DNA of 5,317 bases from Bdellovibrio sp. (GTDB lineage: Bacteria; Bdellovibrionota; Bdellovibrionia; Bdellovibrionales; Bdellovibrionaceae). Both the position numbers and the translations under genes were made by a program. Location of the stretch: contig JAGIAF010000230.1 in NCBI GenBank assembly GCA_017745015.1, positions 1 through 5,317 on the forward strand, in the 5' to 3' direction. Below, one piece after another: positions 5,252 to 5,317 of this stretch (its first letter is position 1; the number at the start of each line of letters is the position of its first letter). The notes below the pieces were generated by a model. The model searched no databases. It worked only from the letters and a program-made list of their open reading frames with translations, and was not told where the DNA came from.

Positions 5252-5317
5252 TCAGGCTTTCTTTTTAAAAATCTCTGCTTCAATTCTGTTCAGACGATCT
5301 TCAATACTCTCATGTTC
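5252..5317 (-). CDS. C-terminal end of a protein running off the window
   Basis: From the window edge the minus strand reads 21 codons (EHESIEDRLNRIEAEIFKKK, then A) and a TGA at 5254-5252. The heptad-like spacing of I/L residues and the charged character suggest a C-terminal helix or coiled coil. Too little is visible to name the protein. The next ATG (5250) follows the stop by one base, which would be typical of coupled genes if the downstream frame were real. Confidence 0.5.
   Translation of the reverse strand, partial: EHESIEDRLNRIEAEIFKKKA

Overview
The window looks like chromosomal DNA of a Gram-negative bacterium, most likely Bdellovibrio or a relative. The grounds are a DUF2796/DUF3299/ABC cassette typical of proteobacteria, and a C-terminal HNH nuclease module of the kind I recall being abundant in Bdellovibrio genomes. 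The taxonomic call is an inference from family resemblance; no search was run.

Left two thirds (about 74-2955, minus strand): a tight four-gene operon, read right to left. It encodes a membrane-anchored DUF3299 protein, a small exported DUF2796/ZrgA-like protein, a LolD/MacB-type ABC ATPase and an FtsX/MacB-type permease. The first two genes are 8 nt apart, the second and third overlap, and the last two share an ATGA. DUF2796 is the ZrgA family, linked in Vibrio to zinc acquisition, so the best guess is an envelope system for zinc or another metal. The permease architecture is the mechanotransmission type (MacB/LolCDE) rather than a classical importer, so its mechanism is open. A 17-bp perfect inverted repeat lies just past the operon end, at the window edge.

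Centre (2956-4362): a 98-bp divergent intergenic region holds the start signals of the operon and of hisS (histidyl-tRNA synthetase, plus strand). That region contains a 10-bp palindrome that matches the core of one published Zur box but also overlaps the hisS -10. hisS is complete and ends at a strong intrinsic terminator.

Right end (4491-5317, minus strand): a patchwork. It contains the 3' half of an HNH nuclease gene with an intact nuclease domain but no convincing N-terminus or ATG, and with an in-frame hexanucleotide repeat in its linker. Upstream are a short reading frame that weakly resembles part of an IS5/ISL2-type transposase and the last 21 codons of a gene running in from outside. 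This looks like an insertion/deletion scar.

Nothing here is clearly a new biological system. The most distinctive points are the minimal ZrgA-like protein without a His-rich loop, its pairing with a MacB-like transporter, and the patchwork at the right end.
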